This document shows positions 18,336 to 27,947 of a stretch of 64,000 nt of DNA, one piece after another. Source of the DNA: Idiomarinaceae bacterium HL-53. GTDB taxonomy: Bacteria > Pseudomonadota > Gammaproteobacteria > Enterobacterales > Alteromonadaceae. The notes under the pieces were generated by a model, which searched no databases, was not told the origin of the DNA, and saw only the letters and a list, made by a program, of their open reading frames with translations. Where the stretch lies: assembly GCA_001458075.1 (NCBI GenBank), contig LN899469.1, positions 1,338,659 through 1,402,658 on the forward strand, read 5' to 3'. Every line of letters starts with the position of its first letter. Position 1 is the stretch's first letter. The position numbers and the translations under genes were made by a program.

Positions 18336-19319
18336 ATGCACTTGGCCGCGCGCGAGTTCGATTTAATTGCGAAGTATTTTCGCCGAGATAAAGCGTCTCG
18401 ACGAGACGTAAAGCTCGGTATTGGCGACGACGGTGCCGTGCTCTCGCTTTCGGGCGAAGTCGACCTAGTAGTCACTACAGACACGATGGTTGCGGGTGTT
18501 CACTTCGATCAACGGTTAAGCCCCAAAGCGATCGGCCACAAATTGATTGCCGTTAATTTGAGCGACTTAGCCGCAATGGGCGCAGAGCCAACTTGGCTCT
18601 CTCTCGCAATCACACTTCCCGATATTAATGAAGACTGGCTCGCTGAGTTCTCAGCGGGTTTACTCACGCTTGCAGATTATTATCACTGCAGTTTAATTGG
18701 CGGCGATGTCACCCGCGGTCCATTAACGCTAACAGTGACTGCACATGGGCTTGTCCCCGAGGGCAGAGCAATTCAACGAGGGGGCGCACAGCCCGGTGAT
18801 CGTATTTATGTCTCCGGTACCTTGGGTGATGCGCGCGCCGCGCTAGAGAGTGAGCGGGGAGCTTTGGAAATAGATAAAAAGCACTTGGAATACTTCACGG
18901 AGCGGTTGCATTTCCCGTCACCTCGAGTGGGCTTAGGTCAGGCGCTTCGTGGTGTTGCAACGAGCGCAATCGACTTATCAGACGGCTTAGACAGCGACCT
19001 TCGGCATATTCTTGCAGCTTCGAAAATGGGCGCTAAGATCTTTACTGAGCAATTACCGGCCTCGAATGCGCTGCGAGAAACGATGCCGAAGGAGCACAAA
19101 CGTATTGGCTTACAAGCATTTGCTGGTGACGATTATGAGCTCTGTTTTACTGTGTCTGAGGGGCGGCGAGGCAGTTTAGAAACGATTAGTAAGCAACTCG
19201 GTGTACCCGTAACGTGCATTGGCGTGATTACGAAAGATCCGGGACTACATTATTTGTATAAAGACGAGCCATTACAGCTCACTTCTGACGGTTTTTCACA
19301 TTTTGGAGACACTGAATGA
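18336..19319 (+). CDS. thiL: Thiamine-monophosphate kinase
   Basis: ThiL (327 residues) makes thiamine diphosphate from thiamine phosphate and ATP. It has the N-terminal FDLIAKYF and GIGDDGAV motifs, the metal-binding DTMVAGVHF, VNLSDLAAMGA and GGDVTRGP, and the C-terminal AIDLSDGLDSDL and GDDYELCF. ATG 18336 fits the family start; the frame is open 57 nt further upstream but overlaps nusB. The last four bases overlap pgpA (ATGA). Confidence 0.94.
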   Translation: MHLAAREFDLIAKYFRRDKASRRDVKLGIGDDGAVLSLSGEVDLVVTTDTMVAGVHFDQRLSPKAIGHKLIAVNLSDLAAMGAEPTWLSLAITLPDINEDWLAEFSAGLLTLADYYHCSLIGGDVTRGPLTLTVTAHGLVPEGRAIQRGGAQPGDRIYVSGTLGDARAALESERGALEIDKKHLEYFTERLHFPSPRVGLGQALRGVATSAIDLSDGLDSDLRHILAASKMGAKIFTEQLPASNALRETMPKEHKRIGLQAFAGDDYELCFTVSEGRRGSLETISKQLGVPVTCIGVITKDPGLHYLYKDEPLQLTSDGFSHFGDTE

Positions 19320-19801
19320 AATCTCCTCGTTCCATCATTAAACATCCTATTCATTTTATCTCTCTTGGGTTCGGCACTGGGCTTTCGCCCAAGGCACCTG
19401 GCACCATGGGCACGCTCGTAGGTATTCCCGCGGTACTCGCGTTCTCTGCATTGAGTGTGAATGCTTACCTAGGTGTGGTGATTTGCTTTGCGATTCTGGG
19501 TATTTTCCTTTGCCATGAAACTGGCAAAGCACTCGGTGTTCCTGACCATGGCGCCATTGTGTGGGACGAAATTGTAGGTTATATGATCGCGCTGATCGCA
19601 ATACCGATCACTTGGCAAACATTGCTGCTCGCGTTCTTATTGTTCCGCTTCTTTGATATTCGCAAACCCTGGCCGATTCGTTGGTTTGACCGGAAAATTA
19701 AAGGCGGCTTTGGTGTGATGTTCGATGACGTGTTGGCGGGATTATTTACACTCGTGATTCTGCATGCACTCCTGCAAGCCGATAAGCTTCCAGGAGTCTA
19801 G
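19316..19801 (+). CDS. pgpA: Phosphatidylglycerophosphatase A
   Basis: PgpA (161 residues) removes phosphate from phosphatidylglycerophosphate to give phosphatidylglycerol at the inner membrane. The motifs GFGTGLSPKAPGTMGTL, WDEIVGYM and RFFDIRKPWPI are typical, together with several hydrophobic helices. It overlaps thiL by four bases and ends 13 bp before the convergent dxs. Confidence 0.94.
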   Translation: MKSPRSIIKHPIHFISLGFGTGLSPKAPGTMGTLVGIPAVLAFSALSVNAYLGVVICFAILGIFLCHETGKALGVPDHGAIVWDEIVGYMIALIAIPITWQTLLLAFLLFRFFDIRKPWPIRWFDRKIKGGFGVMFDDVLAGLFTLVILHALLQADKLPGV

Positions 19802-19814
19802 GGTGTAAGAGAGT

Positions 19815-21683
19815 TTACTTCGATAGGCGCGCTTGAATAGCGCGCTCTATGCCTGCTGCATCTAAGCCCAACTCAGCGCGAATTTCCTCTTGTCCCCCAT
19901 GCTTAATAAACACATCGGGTAAGCCTAAGTGCAATACCTCGCTGGAGATTTCTGCCTGATTGAGAAACTCTGCTACACCTGCACCGGCCCCCCCTGCAAT
20001 CGCATTTTCCTCTAGCGTTACAAGTAGCGTATGGGTTTTGGCAAGCTCGCGCACGCACGCTTCGTCCAGTGGCTTCACAAATCGCATGTCTACCACAGTT
20101 GCATTGAGTTTCTCACCGACAGCAAGCGCTTCAGGTAACAAGGTGCCGAAATTCAGAATGGCGACTTGCTCCCCTTCGCGACGGACCTTCGCTTTACCCA
20201 ACTCAACCGCTTGCGGTGTTTCTTCTTTAAGCCCTAAACCATTCCCTCGCGGATATCTTACCGCGCTTGGGCCTTGGTGTTGGAAGCCTGTTTCGAGTAA
20301 GTGGCGACATTCGTTTTCATCGCTCGGCGTCATGACGACCATGTTGGGGATACAACGCAAGTAGGTTAAATCGAACGCGCCTTGGTGTGTAGGTCCGTCG
20401 GCACCGACAATGCCCGCACGATCAATCGCAAACAAAACCGGTAAGTTTTGCAGTGCGACATCGTGAATTAATTGATCATAAGCGCGCTGTAAAAAGGTTG
20501 AATAAATTGCGACCACTGGTTTACGCCCAGCAATGGCGAGACCCGCTGCAAACGTAACCGAGTGTTGTTCAGCAATCGCAACATCGTAGTATTGGTGCGG
20601 GAACTCGTTCGCAAAACGCACCATACCGGAACCTTCACGCATGGCAGGAGTGATGCCCGCAAGCTTGGGTTCTTGCTGTGCTTTCGTACACAGCCAATCG
20701 CCAAATACTTGCGAGTAGCTGGGAGCTTTTGCAGGTTTATTCGGGAGCGCTTCATGAGCGGGATCGAATTTAGGAACGCCGTGGTAGCCAATGGGATCTT
20801 TCTCGGCAGGGGCGTATCCTTTGCCCTTCTTGGTCATGATATGAAGGAACTGAGGGCCTTTCAGATGACGCATATTCGATAGCGTTTCGACCAAACCTTG
20901 CACATCGTGACCGTCGATCGGGCCAATATAATTGAAACCAAACTCCTCGAAAATAGTGCCCGGCGTTACCATGCCTTTTACGTGTTCTTCTGCGCGGCTT
21001 ACGAGCTGCCTCATGCCAGGCAGATCTTTGAGTAGTTGCTTTCCGCCCTCTCGAAGAGTGGTGTAGGGCTTGCTAGAGAGAATGCGCGCGAAATTACGAT
21101 TCAAGGCACCCACATTCTCAGAAATAGACATCTCGTTGTCGTTTAAGATCACCAACATGTCGGGTGCAATGTCGCCAGCATGGTTTAGTGCTTCAAAGGC
21201 CATACCTGCGGTCATTGCACCGTCTCCAATGACAGCCACTACTTTTCTATTCTCGCCTTCAGATTTAGCGGCAACAGCCATACCTAAAGCCGCACTGATG
21301 GAGGTACTTGAGTGACCGACACTGAGAGTGTCGTATTCACTTTCTTCACGAAATGGAAAGGGGTGTAAGCCATTCTTCTGTCGAATGGTGTGCAACTGAT
21401 CGCGACGGCCAGTCAAAATTTTGTGTGGGTATGCTTGGTGCCCTACATCCCAAACAATTTGGTCAAAGGGCGTCTGGTAAACGTAATGCAATGCCACGGT
21501 AAGCTCTACCGTACCTAAACCACTGGCGAGGTGGCCACTGCTTTGGCTTACAGAGTGCAACAAGAACTGACGTAACTCGCTACTCACTTGGTTGAGTTGC
21601 GGTTTAGCGAACTGGCGCAAATCGGCAGGCGCGTTAATGCGATGCAATAAAGGAAACAGTTCTTGGGCAGATTTCTGGGGCAT
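19815..21683 (-). CDS. dxs: 1-deoxy-D-xylulose-5-phosphate synthase
   Basis: Dxs (622 residues) is a thiamine-diphosphate enzyme that joins pyruvate and glyceraldehyde 3-phosphate at the start of the MEP isoprenoid route. The thiamine-binding [18 protein letters not shown]...NDN segment, VGHSSTSIS and the C-terminal transketolase domain ([31 protein letters not shown]) are all visible. The length matches E. coli Dxs (620). It is the last gene of xseB-ispA-dxs, 4 bp after ispA. ThiL across the convergent junction makes its cofactor. Confidence 0.96.
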   Translation of the reverse strand: MPQKSAQELFPLLHRINAPADLRQFAKPQLNQVSSELRQFLLHSVSQSSGHLASGLGTVELTVALHYVYQTPFDQIVWDVGHQAYPHKILTGRRDQLHTIRQKNGLHPFPFREESEYDTLSVGHSSTSISAALGMAVAAKSEGENRKVVAVIGDGAMTAGMAFEALNHAGDIAPDMLVILNDNEMSISENVGALNRNFARILSSKPYTTLREGGKQLLKDLPGMRQLVSRAEEHVKGMVTPGTIFEEFGFNYIGPIDGHDVQGLVETLSNMRHLKGPQFLHIMTKKGKGYAPAEKDPIGYHGVPKFDPAHEALPNKPAKAPSYSQVFGDWLCTKAQQEPKLAGITPAMREGSGMVRFANEFPHQYYDVAIAEQHSVTFAAGLAIAGRKPVVAIYSTFLQRAYDQLIHDVALQNLPVLFAIDRAGIVGADGPTHQGAFDLTYLRCIPNMVVMTPSDENECRHLLETGFQHQGPSAVRYPRGNGLGLKEETPQAVELGKAKVRREGEQVAILNFGTLLPEALAVGEKLNATVVDMRFVKPLDEACVRELAKTHTLLVTLEENAIAGGAGAGVAEFLNQAEISSEVLHLGLPDVFIKHGGQEEIRAELGLDAAGIERAIQARLSK

Positions 21684-21687
21684 GATA

Positions 21688-22578
21688 CTAACGATCCCGG
21701 CTTATCAAATAATGGGTGAACGCAACTAATAGGTCGGTATTGTACGCAATTCTAGATAGTGCGTGTAGTGCTTTTTCTATCAGTACATCACGTTTCGTTT
21801 CTGCCTGTTCAAGCCCGAGTAGGCTTGGGTAGGTCATTTTATCAAGTGCCGCGTCCGCGCCTTGGGTTTTTCCGAGTGTTTCGGTACTTCCAATCACATC
21901 GAGAATATCATCATGTACTTGGAATGCTTGACCAATGTGTTGCGCCCACACTAAGAGAGCATTGTGAGTCTCTTCGCCGCCCTCAGGAGAAAAAGCAATG
22001 CCCAATTCAACGGCTGCGGTGATAAGAGCTCCGGTCTTTTTCGCATGAATACTTTCAAGTGTCGAAAGCTCTCCTGTAGTTTGACCGGTTGCTTCGATAT
22101 CCATAGCCTGGCCACCACACATTCCCATATATCCAGACGCCTTGGCGAGCGCATGAAGTGCCTGCAGCTGCTGGGCAGGCTTTACATGTGTGAGTTTCGG
22201 GGTACTCAGTAACTCAAAGGCAAGTGCCTGCAATGCGTCGCCTGCAAGAATTGCTGTGGCTTCGTCGAATGCAATGTGACAGGTGGGCTTTCCGCGTCTG
22301 AGCGCATCGTCGTCCATGGCCGGCAAGTCGTCATGAATTAATGAGTAGGCATGAATGCATTCAATGGCCGCCGCCGCATAATCGAGATCGTTTTCTTTGG
22401 CTCCGAGAATATCGCCGATGCTATATACGAGAAACGGACGAATGCGCTTACCGCCGTTTAATACACCATATTTAACCGCATCTAATAAACGCTGGGCATG
22501 GGGTGACTGCGCTTGTAGATAAGCCGTTAAAAAGGCTTCATTACGTTGTTGAAAATGCGCGATGGCGGTCTTTAACAT
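21688..22578 (-). CDS. ispA: Farnesyl diphosphate synthase (geranyltranstransferase)
   Basis: This 296-residue polyprenyl synthase condenses isopentenyl and dimethylallyl/geranyl diphosphates. Both aspartate-rich motifs are seen: [17 protein letters not shown] (first) and [10 protein letters not shown] (second), with GGKRIRP near the N-terminus. The length matches E. coli IspA (299). It sits 3 bp after xseB and 4 bp before dxs in one operon. Confidence 0.95.
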   Translation of the reverse strand: MLKTAIAHFQQRNEAFLTAYLQAQSPHAQRLLDAVKYGVLNGGKRIRPFLVYSIGDILGAKENDLDYAAAAIECIHAYSLIHDDLPAMDDDALRRGKPTCHIAFDEATAILAGDALQALAFELLSTPKLTHVKPAQQLQALHALAKASGYMGMCGGQAMDIEATGQTTGELSTLESIHAKKTGALITAAVELGIAFSPEGGEETHNALLVWAQHIGQAFQVHDDILDVIGSTETLGKTQGADAALDKMTYPSLLGLEQAETKRDVLIEKALHALSRIAYNTDLLVAFTHYLISRDR

Positions 22579-22581
22579 AGC

Positions 22582-22821
22582 TTAGCTCTCATTCTCCGGC
22601 AGATCGGTCAATACGTCTTGACCGTTCTGATTAATGAGCATTTGTACCTTTTGTTCGGCGCTTTTGAGCTTCTCTTGGCTTAACCGTGAGAGAGTGACGG
22701 CACGTTCGAAGCGCTTCAATGCTTCCTCGAGAGGCAGCTCTCCTTCTTCGAGCGCTGCAATGATGTCTTCTAGCTCTTTAACTGCACTCTCAAAAGAAGG
22801 GGATTTCTCTTGTTCTGACAT
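22582..22821 (-). CDS. xseB: Exodeoxyribonuclease VII small subunit
   Basis: XseB (79 residues) is the small helical subunit of ExoVII, which degrades single-stranded DNA. The pattern SFESAVKELEDIIAALEEGELPLEEALKRFERAVTL is characteristic, with a helix-turn-helix hairpin around GELPLEEAL. It opens the conserved xseB-ispA-dxs operon. Confidence 0.94.
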   Translation of the reverse strand: MSEQEKSPSFESAVKELEDIIAALEEGELPLEEALKRFERAVTLSRLSQEKLKSAEQKVQMLINQNGQDVLTDLPENES

Positions 22822-22896
22822 AGCTTTTGCTCCATGCTGCGTAATCTTGTAGTAAAACCTAAAATTTAATAAAACCGCTATCTTTTTGATCTAACG

Positions 22897-22923
22897 TAAA
22901 GAATGCTTTCATACAGCCGATAA
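22897..22923 (+). promoter_or_regulatory. Sigma-28 (FliA) promoter upstream of pomAB
   Basis: TAAAGAAT (22897-22904), an 11-base spacer and GCCGATAA (22916-22923) match the flagellar sigma-28 consensus TAAAGTTT-N11-GCCGATAA. The -10 half is perfect and the spacer is exact. It points at pomA, whose GTG start is about 98 bp downstream. This fits late-class flagellar control of motor stator genes. Confidence 0.85.
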
Positions 22924-23020
22924 GCTTGAATACGAGAACAGAATTAGCAGTTGTGTCGATGTCTCTGATGATGAAAAATACCATACAAACGGACCACTCG
23001 GCAGAGGTGAGGAGAAAATA

Positions 23021-23785
23021 GTGGATATAGCAACGCTCATCGGAATTATCGGTGCCATCGCCTTTATCGTAATGTCGATGTTAATGAGTGGTGAGCTCAG
23101 TCTTTACATTAACGTTCCCTCCATCTTGATTGTGTTTGGAGGGACCATCTTTATAGCGCTTGCTAATTATACATTAAGTCAGTTTTTGTCAGCGGGTAAA
23201 GTTGTCGCAAAAGCGTTCATGTTCAAAATTGAGCAACCCCTTGAACTTATCGATAAAGCGGTGGAAATGGCTGATTCCGCTCGCAAAGGCGGGTTCCTTG
23301 CATTGGAAGAAGCAGAAATTAATAACCCGTTTTTCCGCAAAGGCATTGATATGTTGGTAGACGGCCACGACGCCGAAGTGGTGCGTCAAACCTTACAAAA
23401 AGATATTGATTTAACCTATCAGCGTCATGAGCAAGGTACGGGTATCTTCCAATCGATGGCAGACACTGCTCCGGCCATGGGGATGATTGGGACACTCATC
23501 GGCCTCGTGGCCATGCTTGCCAATATGGATGATCCAAAAGCGATCGGTCCCGCCATGGCGGTTGCACTTTTAACGACGCTATACGGTGCATTCTTAGCAA
23601 ACGTTATTTGTTTGCCGCTAGTGGCAAAGCTAAAATTACGAATGGAAGAAGAAAAACTAAACCAGGAACTTATGCTCGACGCAATTCTAGGCATTCAAGA
23701 TGGCCAGAATCCTCGTATTATCGAAGGCTTGTTGAAGAACTACTTAGCCGAATCGAAACGTACTTCAGAAGAGGCAACTGAGTAA
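23021..23785 (+). CDS. pomA: Flagellar motor stator protein PomA (MotA family)
   Basis: PomA (254 residues) forms, with PomB, the ion channel that drives the flagellar motor. It has four hydrophobic helices (about 7-25, 30-50, 150-170, 182-203) and the MotA-family signatures GGTIFIALANY and AMADTAPAMGMIGTLIGLV. The length and sequence type match sodium-driven PomA of marine bacteria. It uses a GTG start (23021) behind GTGAGGAG. pomB follows after 5 bp. Confidence 0.94.
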   Translation: MDIATLIGIIGAIAFIVMSMLMSGELSLYINVPSILIVFGGTIFIALANYTLSQFLSAGKVVAKAFMFKIEQPLELIDKAVEMADSARKGGFLALEEAEINNPFFRKGIDMLVDGHDAEVVRQTLQKDIDLTYQRHEQGTGIFQSMADTAPAMGMIGTLIGLVAMLANMDDPKAIGPAMAVALLTTLYGAFLANVICLPLVAKLKLRMEEEKLNQELMLDAILGIQDGQNPRIIEGLLKNYLAESKRTSEEATE

Positions 23786-23790
23786 GTATT

Positions 23791-24723
23791 ATGGCGGCAG
23801 TGATTGAGAAAAAGTGTCCGAAGTGTCCACCCAAGGGCCTAGCGCCTTGGATGGCGACCTTTGCCGACTTAATGGCACTGCTCATGTGTTTCTTCGTACT
23901 GCTTCTCGCCTTCTCAGAAATGGATGTACTGCGATTTAAACAAATTGCAGGTTCGATGAAGTTTGCCTTCGGCGTTCAGAATAAGATTGAAGTGACTGAT
24001 ATTCCCCGCGGAACCTCGGTCATTGCGCAAGAGTTTCGTCCCGGTCGCCCCGAGCCTACGCCCATTGAAACCATTCAGCAGCAAACTCTTGACATGACGC
24101 AGCAAGCACTTCAGTTCCAAGCGGGAGAAGACGACAGCCAAGGCGGGCAAGAGCTCGAGCAGGGTGGGGAAACAACTTTTGAAGAAAGCATGAGCTCGAT
24201 GGAAGCGCGAGAAGACATGAACGAGGAGAACCAAGAGCTCGCCGAACTTATGATGCGGCTGCAAGACGCCTTCAACGATGAAATTGAAGAAGGGGCGCTG
24301 GAGTTGGAACAACTTGGGCAGCAACTGTTAATTCGTATCAACGAGCAGGGCACGTTCCCCCAAGGCTCTGCATTCCTACAACCACAATTTCGTCCAATTA
24401 TCCGCGAAATAGCGGATAAAATCGGCGATATTCCAGGAGAAGTTCGAATTTCAGGCCATACCGATAACCGCGTAGTGCGCTCAGAAATGCACAGCTCAAG
24501 TTGGGACCTTTCGAGTGCTCGTGCAGTAAGTGTGGCTGAGGAGATGTCGCAATCAGCAAGCTTCGATAGTAGCCGAATGACGGTGCAAGGCTTTGCCGAC
24601 ACGCGTCCGTTGGTACCGAATAATAGTGAAGATAATCGGCGCAGAAATCGCCGCGTTGAAATTGCGATTATGCAAGGCAGCGCGATTGAGAGTGATCCTA
24701 TTGACGCTGTGGAAGGCAACTGA
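23791..24723 (+). CDS. pomB: Flagellar motor stator protein PomB (MotB family)
   Basis: PomB (310 residues) has a short cytoplasmic start with a CPKCPPK motif and one membrane helix carrying the ion-binding Asp26 in PWMATFADLMALLMCFF. Next comes the plug segment, a long Gln/Glu-rich linker (about 85-170), and a C-terminal OmpA-like peptidoglycan-binding domain (RISGHTDNRV, RRNRRVEIAI). It anchors the stator to the cell wall. It is co-transcribed with pomA. Confidence 0.94.
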   Translation: MAAVIEKKCPKCPPKGLAPWMATFADLMALLMCFFVLLLAFSEMDVLRFKQIAGSMKFAFGVQNKIEVTDIPRGTSVIAQEFRPGRPEPTPIETIQQQTLDMTQQALQFQAGEDDSQGGQELEQGGETTFEESMSSMEAREDMNEENQELAELMMRLQDAFNDEIEEGALELEQLGQQLLIRINEQGTFPQGSAFLQPQFRPIIREIADKIGDIPGEVRISGHTDNRVVRSEMHSSSWDLSSARAVSVAEEMSQSASFDSSRMTVQGFADTRPLVPNNSEDNRRRNRRVEIAIMQGSAIESDPIDAVEGN

Positions 24724-24755
24724 GGCGCAAACTTTTCTGAACACGGTGGTTGCTG

Positions 24756-24761
24756 TATAAT
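24756..24761 (+). promoter_or_regulatory. Probable -10 box for thiI
   Basis: A TATAAT box lies directly upstream of thiI, with only a weak -35 region. Transcription would begin near 24768. That leaves almost no leader for an ATG at 24773 but a normal one for the ATG at 24794, supporting the downstream start. Confidence 0.4.
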
Positions 24762-24793
24762 AATGCGTTTTTATGAGCTCGGAACCCGCCCGT

Positions 24794-26263
24794 ATGATTT
24801 TTATCCTTCGTTTTCACGCTGAAATTACGGTGAAGAGTAGGTCGTTGCGCCAGCGACATAGCAAGGTACTTACGGGCAACGTGCGGACGTTGATGAAAGA
24901 AATTTCCCCTGCTATCAAAGTCAGAAACCAGTGGGACAAGCTCTCGGTGGAAGTTCCAAACGAATCTGATCTTTGCCAAGCCGCACTCTCTCGGTTGCGT
25001 CGAATTCCCGGCATTTCTCATATTGAAGAAGTGGCACAAATTGCCTTCACCGATTTTGATACGTTACTCGCGTTTGTGTTGGCGCATCGTGAAGACGTGC
25101 TTATGAATCGATCGTTTGCGGTAAGGGTGAAGCGCAAAGGTAAACACGACTTTAGCAGCCAAGAGCTAGCGGCTTACATTGGTGGCGGTATTTGCGCGCG
25201 CGTGGCAGGCAGTCACGTGCAATTGAAAGACCCACAGCAACTCGTGAAAATTTGGCTAGACCAAGACGAAGCGAGTGTGGAAATTCAGCGCTATGCAGGT
25301 TTGGGAGGTTATCCAATTCCTACGCAAGAAACGGCGCTATCACTTATTTCAGGTGGTTTCGATTCAGCCGTCGCAACCTATGCAATGATGCGCAGAGGTG
25401 CCCGCACGCATTTTTGCTTTTTTAATCTTGGGGGCGCCGAAGCACATGAGGCAGCGGTAAAGGAAGTGAGCTACTTTCTGTGGGAGCGCTTTTCAAAGAG
25501 CCACGCAGTTAAATTCGTTAGCGTAGATTTTAGTGAAGTGGTCAATCGAATTCTTATACAAGACCAGCCGAGTTTGATGGGTGTCCTGTTAAAACGTGCG
25601 ATGCTCAGAGCGAGTGCACTGGTTGCAGAGCGGGTCAAAGCGCAAGCAGTGGTGACTGGCGAAGCGCTAGGGCAGGTTTCGAGCCAAACCTTGAGTAATT
25701 TGAAGGTGATTGACGAAGTCACACCCATGTTGGTATTGAGGCCTTTAATCGTAAGCGACAAACAGGATATTGTGAACCAAGCGCATGAAATTGGTGTTGG
25801 GCAAATGGCTGCAGCAATTCCGGAATATTGTGGCGTTATCTCAAATAAGCCGACGGTGAAAGCACAGCGAGCTGCTTTGTTAGAGGGCGAACAAACACTA
25901 ACCGATGAGCTGATTGCAAAAGTCGTGCATGAGGCGCAGGTGATTGATATTCGTGAAGTACCAAAAGTAACACAAGAAACTGCAAAGATTAGTGAAATTA
26001 GTAGCACGGATGCATTATCATCAGCGTCGGTTGTGCTTGATATTCGAGCACCGGAAGAAGAGGAGCGAGCTCCACTGACGCTTAACCAGGCCAAAGTGAA
26101 ACACGTGCCCTTCTTTAAACTCACAAAGCAAATTGAAAACTACTCAAAAGACCAAGAGCTTGTTCTTTATTGTGACCAAGGAGTAATGAGTCGAATGCAG
26201 GCACTTCGTTTACGTGAGCAAGGCTTTCAGAATGTTTCCGTGCTTTCGGCTGTGAACTCATGA
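24794..26263 (+). CDS. thiI: tRNA 4-thiouridine synthase / thiamine sulfur-transfer protein ThiI
   Basis: This 489-residue ThiI has an N-terminal ferredoxin-like and THUMP region (RVKRKGKHDFSS near 110-121) and a PP-loop adenylation domain with SGGFDSA (about 186-192). It also has the conserved PEYCGV cysteine and a C-terminal rhodanese domain with the sulfur-carrying Cys460 in LYCDQGVMSR. It makes 4-thiouridine at tRNA position 8 and supplies sulfur for thiamine thiazole. MIFILRFHAEIT aligns with the E. coli N-terminus, so ATG 24794 is chosen over 24773. Its stop overlaps the next gene (ATGA). Confidence 0.95.
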   Translation: MIFILRFHAEITVKSRSLRQRHSKVLTGNVRTLMKEISPAIKVRNQWDKLSVEVPNESDLCQAALSRLRRIPGISHIEEVAQIAFTDFDTLLAFVLAHREDVLMNRSFAVRVKRKGKHDFSSQELAAYIGGGICARVAGSHVQLKDPQQLVKIWLDQDEASVEIQRYAGLGGYPIPTQETALSLISGGFDSAVATYAMMRRGARTHFCFFNLGGAEAHEAAVKEVSYFLWERFSKSHAVKFVSVDFSEVVNRILIQDQPSLMGVLLKRAMLRASALVAERVKAQAVVTGEALGQVSSQTLSNLKVIDEVTPMLVLRPLIVSDKQDIVNQAHEIGVGQMAAAIPEYCGVISNKPTVKAQRAALLEGEQTLTDELIAKVVHEAQVIDIREVPKVTQETAKISEISSTDALSSASVVLDIRAPEEEERAPLTLNQAKVKHVPFFKLTKQIENYSKDQELVLYCDQGVMSRMQALRLREQGFQNVSVLSAVNS

Positions 26264-26634
26264 TACAACGCGTAATCCAGTTTCTTCGCACGAAAGGGCG
26301 TCTTCTCTTTATCCTCACGGTTGTAATCGCTTCCGTGGGAATGTTGAGCCAAGTTCCGCCCGAATTAACTCCGCCAAAATTTCCTATGTTCGACAAAGTG
26401 GCGCATTTGGTGCTGTTCTTCGGGCTCGCAACCACACTACACTTTGCATTTGCGCCGCGGGTTTGGGTGGCGCTTGTCATTTTGGGCGGCTATGGCGCAC
26501 TGATTGAATGGGTGCAATATTACATTCCAAACCGAGGTGCGGAATGGGAAGATTTGCTCGCAGATTTGCTTGGGGTCTTATTGTTTTATGCGGTGCGCTG
26601 GCTTTGGAAACGCGCACTAGGAAAACCTGCCTAG
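26260..26634 (+). CDS. VanZ-like family membrane protein
   Basis: This 124-residue protein has four hydrophobic helices and the VanZ-like features KVAHLVLFFGLA (about 46-57), ALIEWVQYYIPNRGAEWEDLLADLLGV (about 82-108) and a basic tail. VanZ relatives are small membrane proteins, mostly of unknown function; VanZ itself gives low-level teicoplanin resistance. It is translationally coupled to thiI by a four-base overlap. Its stop lies within the terminator hairpin. Confidence 0.8.
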   Translation: MIQRVIQFLRTKGRLLFILTVVIASVGMLSQVPPELTPPKFPMFDKVAHLVLFFGLATTLHFAFAPRVWVALVILGGYGALIEWVQYYIPNRGAEWEDLLADLLGVLLFYAVRWLWKRALGKPA

Positions 26635-26649
26635 TGCGCACGGGTTTTT
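26612..26649 (+). terminator. Terminator of the thiI-vanZ-like unit
   Basis: A ten-pair stem GCGCACTAGG/CCTAGTGCGC with an eight-base loop overlaps the end of the coding region and is followed by a T run at 26645-26649. Confidence 0.8.
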
Positions 26650-27850
26650 ATTTCTTGGGCTTTTTCTTCTTCTTTTTCTTTCTAATCTTATCGGGTTCTG
26701 GGAATTTGAATTGCGGTCTGAGATCCTTAATAAACCGACGCTCAAGCTTTTGCTCGGTATAACGCTCAATGCGGCCCAAGTAAATGGCATCGTGTGCTTC
26801 TACGAGCGAAATTGCTGTTCCCTTTTTACCAGCGCGACCCGTTCTACCAATGCGGTGAACATAGGTGTCACCTTTAACTGGTAAGTCGAAGTTCACCACT
26901 ACTTCGATATCAGGAATATCGATACCACGTGCGGCCACGTCGGTGGCAATAAGTATACGTGAACGGAGTGAGCGAAACGCAGCTAAACGTTTCTGACGTT
27001 CATCTTGCGGCAGTTCCCCTTCGAGCAGAATGCAGTTAAAGCCTTGCGCTTTAATAATGTCGTGCACTTCATGCACGCGCTCACGTTTCTTCACGAATAC
27101 CAATGCGCGGCCTGTGTAAGACTTCAAAATATGCGCCAAGAGCGCTATTTTGTGCTCTAAATGGTCAGCAACATGAATCCATTGGGTAATTTTCCCTCGT
27201 TCTCGCTTCGGCGGCTCCGCGTCGATCATAACAGGCTCACTCAAGGCTTGTGCTGAGAAAGCTTTCAAAGATTGATGATCGGTGGTTGCAGAAAATAAGA
27301 ATCTTTGTTTTAGATTTGGTGCTTCCTGTTGAATTTGTTCGACCGCACCACGAAAGCCCATATCGAGTAACCGGTCACCTTCGTCGAGCACGAATAGCTC
27401 TAAATCTTGTGCGCTAAACTGCTCCGCGGCAAGGTAGTCAATCAAGCGGCCTGGTGTAGCAACGACCAGATCGAGGTTCTTTTCCATAGCAGCCAAATGA
27501 CTACCATAGTTAACCCCTCCCGTAATGGTGAGGGTTTTCAGGCCCACGGCATGTGCGAACTTTTCCGCCACTTGGCCGATCTGTTCTGCGAGTTCACGGG
27601 TGGGTGCCAACACCAGCGCGCGTGCATTGCCCGGATCTCTGCGTGGGAAATCTGTGAGATACTGGAAAATAGGTAGCAAATACGCGAGTGTTTTCCCGGT
27701 TCCAGTCGGAGATATTGCAAAAATATCACGTAATTCAAGCGCGTGAGGAATCACTAATTGTTGAATACGCGTCGGTTTTTTGAGACCTTCTTCTAGAAGG
27801 ACTTGTATTAGTGCTTGACTGAGTTCAAGATCTTGCCAATCAGGTGTCAT
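26648..27850 (-). CDS. srmB: DEAD-box family RNA helicase SrmB with DEGD motif II
   Basis: This 400-residue superfamily 2 helicase closely parallels E. coli SrmB, which helps early 50S ribosome assembly. Motifs in order: Q motif (TRIQQ), Walker A (SPTGTGKT), PTRELA, TPGR, motif II, SAT, ATDVAARGID and HRIGRTGRAG. Motif II reads DEGD (residues 156-159) instead of DEAD. The C-terminus is a run of lysines, probably RNA binding, and shorter than in E. coli. ATG 27850 gives the family start MTPDWQDLELSQ; 27865 is an alternative. An open frame extends further upstream only because it lies opposite the HDOD gene. Confidence 0.9.
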   Translation of the reverse strand: MTPDWQDLELSQALIQVLLEEGLKKPTRIQQLVIPHALELRDIFAISPTGTGKTLAYLLPIFQYLTDFPRRDPGNARALVLAPTRELAEQIGQVAEKFAHAVGLKTLTITGGVNYGSHLAAMEKNLDLVVATPGRLIDYLAAEQFSAQDLELFVLDEGDRLLDMGFRGAVEQIQQEAPNLKQRFLFSATTDHQSLKAFSAQALSEPVMIDAEPPKRERGKITQWIHVADHLEHKIALLAHILKSYTGRALVFVKKRERVHEVHDIIKAQGFNCILLEGELPQDERQKRLAAFRSLRSRILIATDVAARGIDIPDIEVVVNFDLPVKGDTYVHRIGRTGRAGKKGTAISLVEAHDAIYLGRIERYTEQKLERRFIKDLRPQFKFPEPDKIRKKKKKKKPKK

Positions 27851-27947
27851 CGGATTCTTTTTCATTAATGGAGTCTGGGTGTGATCATAACTGATTTTGA
27901 CCAAAGGGAGTACGCCCTTGAAAAGGGTTCGTGAAGTGAGAATAAGA

